This document shows, in pieces, positions 1 through 6,584 of a stretch of DNA of 9,757 nt (its first letter is position 1; each line of letters opens with the position of its first letter). The notes beneath the pieces are model-generated. The model ran no database searches and was not told where the DNA came from. It saw only the letters and a list, made by a program, of their open reading frames with translations. Both the position numbers and the translations under genes were made by a program. Source of the DNA: an uncultured Collinsella sp. (GTDB taxonomy: Bacteria; Actinomycetota; Coriobacteriia; Coriobacteriales; Coriobacteriaceae); assembly GCA_900552875.1 (NCBI GenBank), contig USCS01000047.1:1-9757 (forward strand), read 5' to 3'.

Positions 1-1366
1 CTTCCTGGATCACGGTATCGCCGTTGGGCAGTACCGGGTGCGCCCCGTCACGCAGCACCAAGACCACCAGCATGTCCGTTGCGCTGCCAATGTCGGCGAG
101 CGAGCGTCCGGCAAACGGATGTCCAGCGCCCACCTTGAGCTTTACAAACGACATGCCGTCCTCGTCGCGGTAGTCGTTAAAGGTGCGGCGCACGTCGCCG
201 GTCGTATCGATCATATCGAGCTTCTTCGCCACTACTGGCAGCAGCGAGCCCTGCACCACAATGCTCGACACGGCAATCACAAATACCAGGTCAAACAGGT
301 CGTGTCCGCCGGGAACGCCGGCCACCACGGCAAGGAGACTAAAGACGACCGAGGCTGCTCCGCGCAGGCCCGCCCAGCTTACGAGCGCGACCTGGCGGGG
401 GTTCGTCTTAAAGGGCGCCAGGAGCACGCCGACGGCGATGGGACGGCTCACGAAGAGCATAAACGCCATGAGCGCCAGGCCCGGCAGCAGCATTTGCGGC
501 AGGCGGGCGGGCGTCACGAGCAGGCCGAGCAAGAAGAAGATTGTCATCTCGGCCATCTCGGTGAGGGTGTCAAAGAAGTGCGCCATCTCGACCTTGCCGG
601 TGATGTCGCTGGCGCCCAGTACAATGCCTGCCAGGTACACGGCCAAAAAGCCGTTGCCGCCCAGGTGGCTCGGCAGCGCGTAGGCGACGATGGCCACGGC
701 GAACAAGAAGATGGTCTGCGCGTCCTTGGCCGTTGCGTGCGCGCGTTCAATCAGGCGGCCCGCCGCCCAGCCGATGGCAAGGCCCAGGCCCACGCCCAGG
801 ATAATCTGCTTGGCCAGCAGTGCGGGAATGTTGATGTCGCCGCCGGCCGCGAGTGTAGCGAGCACAGCGGTGAGCATGTAGGCGACGGGGTCGTTGGAGC
901 CCGATTCGACCTCGAGCAGCGAGTCGGTGCCACCTCTCAGCGACAGGCTGTGCTCACGCAGTACGCTAAAGACGCTCGCCGCGTCGGTGGATGCCACGAC
1001 CGATCCCAGCAGCAGGCTGCCGATCCAGTCGATCCCCAGCGCGAAGTGGGCGAACACGCCGGTGATGCCGGCAGTGATGACGACGCCGAGCGTGCTCAGC
1101 AGCACCGCCGGCGCAGCGACGGGCTTGGCGCGGTCGATATTGGTGTTAAAGCCGCCGTAGAACATGATGAACAGCAGCGCCGTGCTGCAGACGGTTTCGG
1201 TGAGTGCGTAGTCGCTAAAGTCGATATGCGTCGGGCCGTTGACGCCCAACAGCATGCCGAGCGCGATAAAGATGAGCAGGGTGGGGAAGGGGAGTTTTTT
1301 GCCGACGGGTTTGATGGTCAGGCACAAAATGATGACGAGGCCGATAAAGAGAAGGATCTGGTTCAT
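1..1366 (-). CDS. nhaP2: Potassium/proton antiporter, CPA1 family with C-terminal RCK_C domain (partial, 3' end beyond window)
   Basis: Inner-membrane exchanger that probably swaps K+ or Na+ for protons to control cytoplasmic cation level and pH. The first 455 residues are visible; the reading frame stays open to the window edge, so the C-terminus is missing. Residues 1-380 are a polytopic membrane domain with no charged interruptions in most segments. The ion-binding pair is visible as STD at 126-128 and SGSNDP at 155-160 (Asn158, Asp159), the ND signature of electroneutral CPA1 exchangers; GLRGA at 333-337 is also typical. From about residue 405 a soluble stretch (FVKLKVGAGHPFAG, then a hydrophobic LVVLVLRDG strand) matches a TrkA-C/RCK_C regulatory domain, the arrangement of NhaP2/CvrA. 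The start ATG has AGGAG 12 bases upstream, a rather long spacing, and no nearer in-frame start exists. It is divergent from the phosphoesterase gene. K+ specificity is inferred from the RCK_C domain, so Na+/H+ exchange remains possible. Confidence 0.88.
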   Translation of the reverse strand, partial: MNQILLFIGLVIILCLTIKPVGKKLPFPTLLIFIALGMLLGVNGPTHIDFSDYALTETVCSTALLFIMFYGGFNTNIDRAKPVAAPAVLLSTLGVVITAGITGVFAHFALGIDWIGSLLLGSVVASTDAASVFSVLREHSLSLRGGTDSLLEVESGSNDPVAYMLTAVLATLAAGGDINIPALLAKQIILGVGLGLAIGWAAGRLIERAHATAKDAQTIFLFAVAIVAYALPSHLGGNGFLAVYLAGIVLGASDITGKVEMAHFFDTLTEMAEMTIFFLLGLLVTPARLPQMLLPGLALMAFMLFVSRPIAVGVLLAPFKTNPRQVALVSWAGLRGAASVVFSLLAVVAGVPGGHDLFDLVFVIAVSSIVVQGSLLPVVAKKLDMIDTTGDVRRTFNDYRDEDGMSFVKLKVGAGHPFAGRSLADIGSATDMLVVLVLRDGAHPVLPNGDTVIQE

Positions 1367-1619
1367 AGATGGTGTCCGCTCCTGGGTGGTTGGCGTGGCA
1401 CGGTCAGTTGTCTGCGGTTATTTGTACCCAAAGATGGTGGGTTTATGGGGTTGGATTGCGGGCGTGCGCGATATCGTCATAGACGGCTGCCGTCTTTGCC
1501 TCTGCTCGGAAACCCTTTCCAGCTTTATTGCAACGGAGTACAATGGGTAACGTTTAAGTTCAACTTGAAGTTTTAGTTGCGGCACCGGGCTTCGGCCGCA
1601 ATGCAAGGAGAGGCGTACC
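1367..1619. promoter_or_regulatory. Divergent intergenic region between antiporter and phosphoesterase
   Basis: This 253-bp gap must hold promoters for both flanking genes. A plausible plus-strand sigma-70 promoter is TTTCCA (1516-1521), 17 bases, TACAAT (1539-1544), which would start transcription near 1551. Just after it lies a short dyad, AAGTT-C-AACTT (1556-1566), overlapping a second one, TTCAA-C-TTGAA (1559-1569); it could be an operator but is short. No convincing minus-strand promoter for the antiporter was found by eye. Nothing else is evident. Confidence 0.45.
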
Positions 1620-2459
1620 ATGGCGATCTATGTGACATCTGACGCTCACGGGCACGTGCGTGCGCTTGACGAGGCCCTGTCTAAGATCTCGTTGACGTCC
1701 GACGACACACTGTACGTGCTGGGCGACATGATCGATCGCGGGCCCGATCCGGTCGGTGTTATTAAGCTCGTGCGCTCGCTGCCCAACGCCCGCGTGCTCA
1801 AGGGCAATCACGAGCAGATCATGCTCGATGCCATCATTGGCCAGGATCCGCTCGATGCCGAGACCTGGGATATCAACGGTGGCTGGACGACGCGCGAGCA
1901 GCTCAACGACATGGAATTTGAGGCATACGAGGAGCTCGTGCGATGGATGGCCGCGCTGCCGCTCTACGCGGTGGTCGAGACTGCCGAGCGGCCGTACCTG
2001 CTGGTGCACGCCGGCATTCAGACCGAGGCGGCGCGTGCGTTTTTGCTTGAGCATGGTGTCGATTGCGGCGACGGCAGGGGAGCGGTCGATGCCGATCGCG
2101 AGCTGCTGCAGCAAATGCTCGCCGTACAGTCGTCCGATGACTTGCTCTGGATTCGCCATGGCTATTGGGATGCCCCGACGGGGCTGCTTTCTGCCGAGGG
2201 CAAGGGTTCGGTCGTGGTGAGTGGCCACACGCCAACGGTGTCGCTCGGGCGTTATTGCGAGGTCGGTGGTCTTGCGGGGCTCGATGAGGAATCGGGACGA
2301 GGGCAGATCGTGCGCTTGGGCGGCGAGGACACTGCCGGCGTGCCCGATCGCATCGATATCGATTGCGCCGCCGCCACCGGCTCCGAGTTCGGTCGCGTGG
2401 GCATCCTGCGCCTGGACGACGGGGCGGAGTTCTACGCGAACATCAACCCGGGCGAATAA
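1620..2459 (+). CDS. Calcineurin-like metallophosphoesterase (Ser/Thr protein phosphatase / ApaH-PrpE-like)
   Basis: A 279-residue cytoplasmic hydrolase of the dinuclear-metal PPP superfamily. All metal-binding motifs are visible in order: SDAHGH (Asp8, His10), GDMIDRG (residues 35-41, Asp36 and the DRG), KGNHEQ (Asn63, His64), LLVHAG (His130) and VSGHTPT (His203). The catalytic core therefore looks intact and the length fits single-domain bacterial members. The C-terminal strand ending LRLDDGAEFYANI is typical of the group. The start is set by AAGGAGAGG at 1605-1613, six bases before ATG. It appears monocistronic, since the next gene is convergent and 308 bp away. Within the family, substrates include phosphoprotein Ser/Thr and bis(5'-nucleosyl) tetraphosphates; the sequence alone does not decide between them, so no symbol is given. 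Confidence 0.9.
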   Translation: MAIYVTSDAHGHVRALDEALSKISLTSDDTLYVLGDMIDRGPDPVGVIKLVRSLPNARVLKGNHEQIMLDAIIGQDPLDAETWDINGGWTTREQLNDMEFEAYEELVRWMAALPLYAVVETAERPYLLVHAGIQTEAARAFLLEHGVDCGDGRGAVDADRELLQQMLAVQSSDDLLWIRHGYWDAPTGLLSAEGKGSVVVSGHTPTVSLGRYCEVGGLAGLDEESGRGQIVRLGGEDTAGVPDRIDIDCAAATGSEFGRVGILRLDDGAEFYANINPGE

Positions 2460-2767
2460 TCGGTGCAAGGGGTAGCTAATTTTGGACGGGGCCTTTTTTG
2501 ACTACTTTTGCCCTTCTGCCCGCAAATTGATTTTTCAGGGACGGGGATTAAATAATCATTTGGCTGCCCGCTGGCTAAGTGAGTAGACTTTTTTGGAAAT
2601 GCCGAGCACCCAACATATTTGCCTCAATAAAACCGCTGGTCACGGACTTGTGCTTTGTCGGTGTGGTCCGGGATTCGGTAAAAGTCTACTCACTTAGTTT
2701 TGCGTGTCCGCAACGAGACTCCAGCCGGGGTGATTCCACCGCAAATTAGCTTCTCCCATCGCCGCAA
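2460..2767. other. Gene-free convergent intergenic region with nested inverted repeats
   Basis: The 308 bp lie between the 3' ends of two convergent genes. No open frame here has a ribosome-binding site or recognisable product. Outer arms AGCTAATTT (2474-2482) and AAATTAGCT (2743-2751) surround the long inner inverted repeat listed separately. The interior is more AT-rich than the flanking genes, for example ATTAAATAATCA near 2547. No classical terminator (compact GC stem plus T run) was found for either gene, so the repeats may serve that purpose. Confidence 0.6.
2575..2697. repeat. 18-bp perfect inverted repeat flanking 87 bp (MITE-like or structured RNA element)
   Basis: The left arm CTAAGTGAGTAGACTTTT (2575-2592) and right arm AAAAGTCTACTCACTTAG (2680-2697) are exact reverse complements, separated by 87 bp. 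The interior holds a smaller imperfect dyad, CACGGAC (2641-2647) against GTCGGTG (2658-2664). It encodes no protein. An 18-bp exact match is far above chance in 300 bp. The loop is too long for a normal terminator, so a mobile palindromic element without its own transposase, or a structured non-coding RNA, is more likely. No clear target-site duplication was seen. Confidence 0.7.
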
Positions 2768-4351
2768 TTAGGCGCCGTACGGATTCCGGTCCCTCTCTAT
2801 GCGTTGGCGGATGTGGGCGTACTCGATAATCAACAGTACCAGCAGTAGGGCCATGATGGCTAGGTAGCTCACGACGGCGCCCATCAGGCCGAGCAGATTG
2901 ATCAGAATCACCGGGAGCACCACGCTCACGGCAAAGCAGATCAGGTAGATCTTGGTGACATCTCCAGCGTGGCGCAGCACCGTGATGATGGCGTAGATAA
3001 AGTCGATGGCCGCGGTGACGCCGCCGGCGACGACCATCAGCAGCGCCAGCGTACGGTAGCGTTCAAAGCTGAGACCGTACATAAAGCTCATGAGGGGAAT
3101 ACCGGGACCTGCCATAAATGCGGCGCACACGCCGGTGATGACCACGATCAGCGCCATAACGGCAACAATAATCAGGTCAAAGCGGCGACGCTTGCGCGGA
3201 TTCGCCCAAATGCTCGACAGACGCAAGAGCTGCGGTTTATAGATAAATCCAATGCTCAACAAAATTCCCTGCGCCGGAAAGAACAGGGCATTAAAGTACA
3301 GCTGATACTTGTAGGCCAGCGCGCCTTCCATCACGAACTTGGGCATGCTCTCGATAAGGTTAAACAGGAACAGTGCGCCAAAGAGCGGGGCGCACTGGAT
3401 AAACAGGTGGCCAGCCTCGCGCAGGCTCATGCGGCGTGATTTTTCGGTCTCGAGCAGGGCGAGCGGGGCGGTGACCAGCACGAGCGAGGCAATCGCGGCG
3501 ATGCCCATGGCCATGGCCGCGATGGGCATGCTGCGCGTGAGGAACAGTGCCACGCTAAAGACCGCGATGACGCCGGCGGAACGCAGCGTTTGGCTCATGC
3601 CGGCCAAATAGAGCTTGTCGGCCTGCTGCAGGCGGCCCTCGTACACGTCGGCGATGCCGTCGATCACCTTATAGAGGTAGACGCCCAGGCCGATCGTGGC
3701 CATCTGCGCATCGTAGCCGCGTGCGCTGCTGTACGTGAGGCCGCAGCCTAGTGCGAGCGCTCCGCAAAGCCAACGGTTGAGCTGGTAGGAGGCGAAGGAG
3801 GTTTTTTCGTCGATGTCCGAGACCTGAAAGTTGCGCACGCCGTAGTTGCACGCGATCATGATGAGCGTGCCGGTAACAAAGGCGATGGAGAACTTGCCGG
3901 CCTCCTCGGCGCCCACGAGCTGCGTCGACACAATGGTGAGCAGCGGAAACGCCATGCCCCATACGGCGGTGCCCAGGGTGTTCCAAAGATAGTCGCGACT
4001 GGTGGCGTGCTCCTCGTATTCCGCTTCCTGCATGGAGAAGCCGCCGCCGTAGACGGCGCCGAGCAGACGGTTCCACCAAGCGTTGACCATGCGGCGGACG
4101 GGGCTGGGCTCCCGATCGCGTTCGCGCCGGCGACGGCGCGTGGCCTGGCTGCTGTCGGGGCCGCCGGCGTTGCGCTGGCTCAGCTCCTGGATGCGCGCGA
4201 GCTCTTCGGCCGTGTGGGAGGCGGGGAACAGGCCGTTCTCGATGCGGCCGCCCTGGGCCTTCGCGGCGCCGTCTTTCGATGCAGCGGGGTTGGAGATGCC
4301 GTTACGGCGGGCGATGGCGCGGCGAATGCTATCGAGGGGCGTGATGCTCAA
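2768..4351 (-). CDS. Polysaccharide/lipid-linked oligosaccharide flippase-like membrane protein (MOP superfamily, Wzx-like)
   Basis: Probable 527-residue integral membrane transporter. From about residue 122 to the end it is a chain of roughly twelve or more hydrophobic segments with short basic loops (for example ANPRKRRRFD), as in Wzx/MATE-like exporters that flip undecaprenyl-linked sugars for cell-wall polysaccharides. The first 120 residues are hydrophilic, with an Arg-rich run (RRRRRERDREPSPVRR, about 72-87), an unusual cytoplasmic extension. The start is taken as TTG at 4351 because AAAGGA sits seven bases upstream and a TATACT -10 box lies at 4380-4385; an ATG at 4459 opens the same frame but lies upstream of that promoter. 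The C-terminus is ERDRNPYGA. No glycosyltransferases are adjacent, so the substrate is unknown. Assignment to the superfamily is by overall look, not by a catalytic motif. Confidence 0.75.
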   Translation of the reverse strand: MSITPLDSIRRAIARRNGISNPAASKDGAAKAQGGRIENGLFPASHTAEELARIQELSQRNAGGPDSSQATRRRRRERDREPSPVRRMVNAWWNRLLGAVYGGGFSMQEAEYEEHATSRDYLWNTLGTAVWGMAFPLLTIVSTQLVGAEEAGKFSIAFVTGTLIMIACNYGVRNFQVSDIDEKTSFASYQLNRWLCGALALGCGLTYSSARGYDAQMATIGLGVYLYKVIDGIADVYEGRLQQADKLYLAGMSQTLRSAGVIAVFSVALFLTRSMPIAAMAMGIAAIASLVLVTAPLALLETEKSRRMSLREAGHLFIQCAPLFGALFLFNLIESMPKFVMEGALAYKYQLYFNALFFPAQGILLSIGFIYKPQLLRLSSIWANPRKRRRFDLIIVAVMALIVVITGVCAAFMAGPGIPLMSFMYGLSFERYRTLALLMVVAGGVTAAIDFIYAIITVLRHAGDVTKIYLICFAVSVVLPVILINLLGLMGAVVSYLAIMALLLVLLIIEYAHIRQRIERDRNPYGA

Positions 4352-4379
4352 AGCGGGGTCCTTTCTATTGCTGCGCTCT

Positions 4380-4399
4380 AGTATAGACACCGCGGTGTC
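4380..4399 (-). promoter_or_regulatory. Flippase -10 box with adjacent 14-bp perfect palindrome
   Basis: Read on the minus strand, TATACT (4380-4385) is a good -10 hexamer about 29 bases before the TTG start. Immediately upstream is GACACCGCGGTGTC (4386-4399), an exact palindrome filling the position of the promoter spacer. No good -35 hexamer is found at 17-18 bases. A repressor bound here would block RNA polymerase, or the weak -35 could mean an activator is needed. The binding protein is unknown. Confidence 0.5.
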
Positions 4400-4452
4400 C
4401 GCTCGTGTTTTTGAACAGGTTGTTCGATAATTTCGGCGGCGCCATTCGGTAG

Positions 4453-4510
4453 TCGGCACTTAGGGACGTTCCTTATGTGCCGGCACTTTGGAAACGTCCC
4501 TAAGTGCCGG
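4453..4510. repeat. Two overlapping 31-bp hairpin units (A on minus, B on plus)
   Basis: Unit A (4453-4483, minus strand) and unit B (4480-4510, plus strand) each have a 9-base arm, 13-base loop, 9-base arm. B pairs perfectly (CCGGCACTT with AAGTGCCGG) around loop TGGAAACGTCCCT. A pairs at seven of nine positions around loop AAGGAACGTCCCT. They share four bases, the palindrome CCGG. Because they are inverted copies, the pair can instead fold as one 17-bp perfect stem, CGGCACTTAGGGACGTT (4454-4470) with its complement (4493-4509). No T run follows, so these are not standard terminators. Confidence 0.7.
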
Positions 4511-4515
4511 CATCC

Positions 4516-4555
4516 GGGGACACTCCTTGGCTGTTGCCTGTTCAAGGGTGTCCCC
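4516..4555. repeat. Hairpin unit C with 13-nt loop
   Basis: GGGGACAC (4516-4523) pairs with GTGTCCCC (4548-4555), and CCTTG (4525-4529) with CAAGG (4543-4547), leaving one bulged T and a 13-base loop. It sits between units B and D and shares their loop length, but its stem is longer and its loop sequence is different. It lacks a following T run. Confidence 0.65.
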
Positions 4556-4560
4556 AGCGA

Positions 4561-4591
4561 CTAGTCGTTTAAGAACGTCCCCAATGACTAG
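4561..4591 (+). repeat. 31-bp hairpin unit D
   Basis: CTAGTCGTT (4561-4569) pairs with AATGACTAG (4583-4591) through nine pairs including one G-U, around loop TAAGAACGTCCCC. Size, architecture and the AACGTCCC core match units A and B, while the stem sequence is quite different. No T run follows. Confidence 0.65.
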
Positions 4592-4640
4592 GCCGCTTGC
4601 GTGCGATTTTTGACCGTTGAGCGGGCGCTTCGCCGTTGCC

Positions 4641-4656
4641 GCAAAAACGTTTTTGC
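4641..4656. promoter_or_regulatory. 16-bp perfect palindrome with central CG, LacI/CcpA/PurR-type operator candidate for pckA
   Basis: GCAAAAACGTTTTTGC is an exact palindrome 75-90 bases upstream of the pckA start. The central CG flanked by an A/T-rich dyad with outer GC resembles operators of LacI-family regulators (PurR, CcpA, CRE-type sites). PEP carboxykinase is a gluconeogenic enzyme commonly under carbon control, which fits. The regulator is not in the window; the assignment to LacI is inference from the motif shape. Confidence 0.45.
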
Positions 4657-4730
4657 ATATCGGGTACAACGGGCTTTACGTGAGTAAAGTGCGCGCCGCG
4701 TCTGTGTGTCGCGTTTTTAAAGGAGGCCCC

Positions 4731-6401
4731 ATGCCTGGTGTTACCCCTGCAGAAGTTCTGTCCAACTTTGGCATTACGCTGGTCGAAGATCCCGCCGAGA
4801 ACCAGCCCCGCCTGCTGGTTGACCTGCCGGCAGCCGAGCTCGTCGAGCATGCGATTCGCCGTGAAGAGGGCCGTATGGCCTCCAACGGCGCACTCGTGAT
4901 CGAGACGGGGGAGCGTACCGGACGTTCGCCCAACGACCGCTTTATCGTTGACACCCCCGATGTCCACGACAAGATTGCCTGGGGCGCCGTCAACCGCCCG
5001 CTGTCCGTCGAAAGCTACGAGGTCATCAAAGCCGGTGTCGTCGACTATCTCAACGAGCGCGATGTGTTCGTTACCCGCGGCATGGCGGGCGCCGACCGCA
5101 ACCACACGCGCCGCCTGCTCGTCGCCTGTGAGCGTGCCAGCCAGGCACTCTTCATTAAGCAGATGCTCGCCCGCCCGCTCGCCCGCGAAATCGCGCGCAC
5201 CGGCGAGCCGGACTTCTGCGTGCTCGCCGCGCCGGGCTACCGGTGCGATCCCGCCATCAAGGGCCTCAACTCCAGCGCTGCCGTGGTCATCAACTTCCAG
5301 GAGCGCGTGATTCTGGTCGCGGGCACCGGCTACTCCGGCGAGATCAAAAAGTCCATCTTCAGCGTCATGAACTACCTGCTGCCCGTCGAGGACGACGTGC
5401 TGCCCATGCACTGCTCGGCCAGCATGGACCCCGTCACGCACGAGACCGCCGTGTTCTTTGGCCTGTCCGGCACCGGTAAAACCACGCTTTCGGCCAACCC
5501 CACGCGCCTGCTGATCGGCGACGACGAGCACGGCTGGTCCGACATGGGTATCTTCAACATCGAGGGCGGCTGCTACGCCAAGTGCGAGGGCCTGGACGCT
5601 TTCCACGAGCCCGAGATCTTCAACGCCGTCCGCTTTGGTGCCATCTGCGAAAACGTGGTGCTCGACGAGAACCGCAAGCCCAACTACGACGACGTCTCCA
5701 TCACGCATAACACGCGCGTGGCCTATCCTGTGGAGCACATTCCCAACGCGTGGACTAAGGGCATGGGCACCACCCCGAGTGTCGTGCTCTTCCTGACCTG
5801 CGACGCCTTTGGCGTGCTGCCGCCTATCTCGCGCCTGACGGCGGACGCCGCCATGTACCACTTTGTGACGGGCTTTACGGCCAAGATCCCCGGTACCGAG
5901 GTTGGCGTCACCGAACCCACGCCCACGTTCTCCTCGCTATTCGGAGAGCCGTTTATGCCGCTCGACCCCATGGTCTACGCCAAGATGCTCGGCGAGCGCA
6001 TCGCCGACGGCCGCACGCGCGTCTACCTGGTCAACACCGGCTGGATCGGCGGCGGTTACGGCGTGGGGCATCGCATCGAGCTGGCATACACGCGCTCCCT
6101 GGTCGCCCGCGCCCTAGACGGTACCATCGAGGAGAGCGAGTTCGTGCACGACGACATCTTTAACGTCGACATTCCCACCACGTGCCACGGCGTGCCCGAT
6201 GGCATCCTGGTGCCGCGTCAGTACTGGCAGAGCACCGCGCGCTACGACGAGGCCGCGCACAACCTGGCTGTGATGTTCGAGGAGAACTTCGAGAAGAAGT
6301 ACGCGCACCTGCCCGAGTCCGTAAAGGCCGCCGGCCCGCACGCCCAGGTGCCCGCCGAGGCCCGTCACCGCGGCCGCGGCCTGCTGGGACTCCGCCACTA
6401 G
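4731..6401 (+). CDS. pckA: Phosphoenolpyruvate carboxykinase (ATP)
   Basis: Catalyses oxaloacetate + ATP to phosphoenolpyruvate + CO2 + ADP in the cytoplasm. It is gluconeogenic in most bacteria, but in many anaerobes it runs in reverse to fix CO2 and make ATP on the way to succinate. The 556 residues are close to the usual 520-540 of the ATP-dependent type. Motifs visible: GERTGRSPNDR (60-70, substrate Arg66), YSGEIKKSIF (201-210, with metal/substrate lysines), LPMHCSA (224-230, His227), the P-loop GLSGTGKTT (244-252), the kinase-2 motif LIGDDEHGW (261-269) and NTRVAYP (327-333). All key residues look intact. The tail after about residue 532 is short, Arg/Gly-rich and probably not part of the fold. 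The start is fixed by AAAGGAGG at 4719-4726, four bases upstream; an in-frame ATG at 4617 lacks a ribosome-binding site. Codon use is strongly biased to C/G third positions, suggesting high expression. Followed by palindromic terminator copy 1. Confidence 0.97.
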   Translation: MPGVTPAEVLSNFGITLVEDPAENQPRLLVDLPAAELVEHAIRREEGRMASNGALVIETGERTGRSPNDRFIVDTPDVHDKIAWGAVNRPLSVESYEVIKAGVVDYLNERDVFVTRGMAGADRNHTRRLLVACERASQALFIKQMLARPLAREIARTGEPDFCVLAAPGYRCDPAIKGLNSSAAVVINFQERVILVAGTGYSGEIKKSIFSVMNYLLPVEDDVLPMHCSASMDPVTHETAVFFGLSGTGKTTLSANPTRLLIGDDEHGWSDMGIFNIEGGCYAKCEGLDAFHEPEIFNAVRFGAICENVVLDENRKPNYDDVSITHNTRVAYPVEHIPNAWTKGMGTTPSVVLFLTCDAFGVLPPISRLTADAAMYHFVTGFTAKIPGTEVGVTEPTPTFSSLFGEPFMPLDPMVYAKMLGERIADGRTRVYLVNTGWIGGGYGVGHRIELAYTRSLVARALDGTIEESEFVHDDIFNVDIPTTCHGVPDGILVPRQYWQSTARYDEAAHNLAVMFEENFEKKYAHLPESVKAAGPHAQVPAEARHRGRGLLGLRH

Positions 6402-6416
6402 CGTCGCCTCAGACCC

Positions 6417-6457
6417 AAAACCACCATAAAGGGGACAGGCACCTTTTTGGTGGTTTT
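6417..6457. terminator. Palindromic terminator-like repeat, copy 1 (after pckA)
   Basis: Arms AAAACCACCATAAAGG (6417-6432) and CCTTTTTGGTGGTTTT (6442-6457) pair with one T-T mismatch around loop GGACAGGCA. The stem begins with an A run and ends with a T run, so it could stop transcription from either side. It starts 15 bases after the pckA stop. It is the most degenerate of four copies. Its T run overlaps a possible -35 of the next gene. Confidence 0.8.
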
Positions 6458-6484
6458 ACTCGCGCGGATGACTCGGGTTACAAT
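6455..6484 (+). promoter_or_regulatory. Candidate sigma-70 promoter for the B3/B4 gene
   Basis: TTTACT (6455-6460), 18 bases, TACAAT (6479-6484). Transcription would start near 6491 and give a leader of about 138 bases. The -35 lies inside the T run of the preceding terminator repeat. Confidence 0.5.
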
Positions 6485-6498
6485 ACGCCTGACATATC

Positions 6499-6584
6499 GC
6501 TCCCTTCTCCGGATGGGGGCAGCGTAAGCGCTCTTGTGGCGGCACCGTAGGACTTTGAAGGTGGCCGTCGTAAGGGCGCTTTTT
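6499..6584 (+). promoter_or_regulatory. Structured leader with terminator-like hairpin (possible attenuator) upstream of B3/B4 gene
   Basis: Two hairpins lie between the promoter and the gene. The first pairs GCTCCC (6499-6504) with GGGGGC (6515-6520). The second is long: AGCGCTCTT (6527-6535) pairs with AAGGGCGCT (6572-6580), and inside it GGCGGCACC (6538-6546) pairs with GGTGGCCGTC (6560-6569) with one bulge, leaving a 13-base loop; TTTTT follows at 6580-6584. This is the form of an intrinsic terminator placed 45 bases before the start codon. It may be an attenuator or the end of a short separate RNA. It matches no riboswitch class I can recall. Confidence 0.55.

Larger units (their letters stand above)
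4352..4730. other. Divergent intergenic region between flippase and pckA, rich in hairpins
   Basis: The 379-bp gap contains, left to right, the flippase promoter and palindrome (4380-4399), four hairpin units (4453-4591), a 16-bp palindrome (4641-4656), a 6-4-6 dyad CTTTAC-GTGA-GTAAAG (4674-4689) and the pckA ribosome-binding site AAAGGAGG (4719-4726). Frames that open across it lack ribosome-binding sites and are broken by the promoter elements. A pckA promoter is not clear: TTGACC (4610-4615) could be a -35, but no -10 lies at the right distance; TACAAC (4665-4670) could be a -10 without a good -35. Confidence 0.6.

Noticed and set aside
38..1576. Long plus-strand open frame opposite the antiporter
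   Set aside because: His/Gln/Arg-rich product with no family look and no ribosome-binding site; the minus frame gives a clear antiporter with intact motifs.
1560..2468. Minus-strand open frame opposite the phosphoesterase
   Set aside because: The plus frame carries all metallophosphoesterase motifs; the minus frame has none and no start site.
4516..4555. Ordinary terminator for the flippase or an upstream gene
   Set aside because: It lies upstream of both divergent genes and no T run follows on either strand.
4569..5861. 430-codon minus-strand open frame antisense to pckA
   Set aside because: It overlaps the well-supported pckA and arises from its strong codon bias; the product is Gly/Ala/His/Val-rich without recognisable domains.
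6536..6584. T-box riboswitch before the B3/B4 gene
   Set aside because: AAGGTGGCCG looks somewhat like the T-box antiterminator, but the conserved TGGNACCGCG is absent and the leader is too short for a usual stem I with specifier loop.
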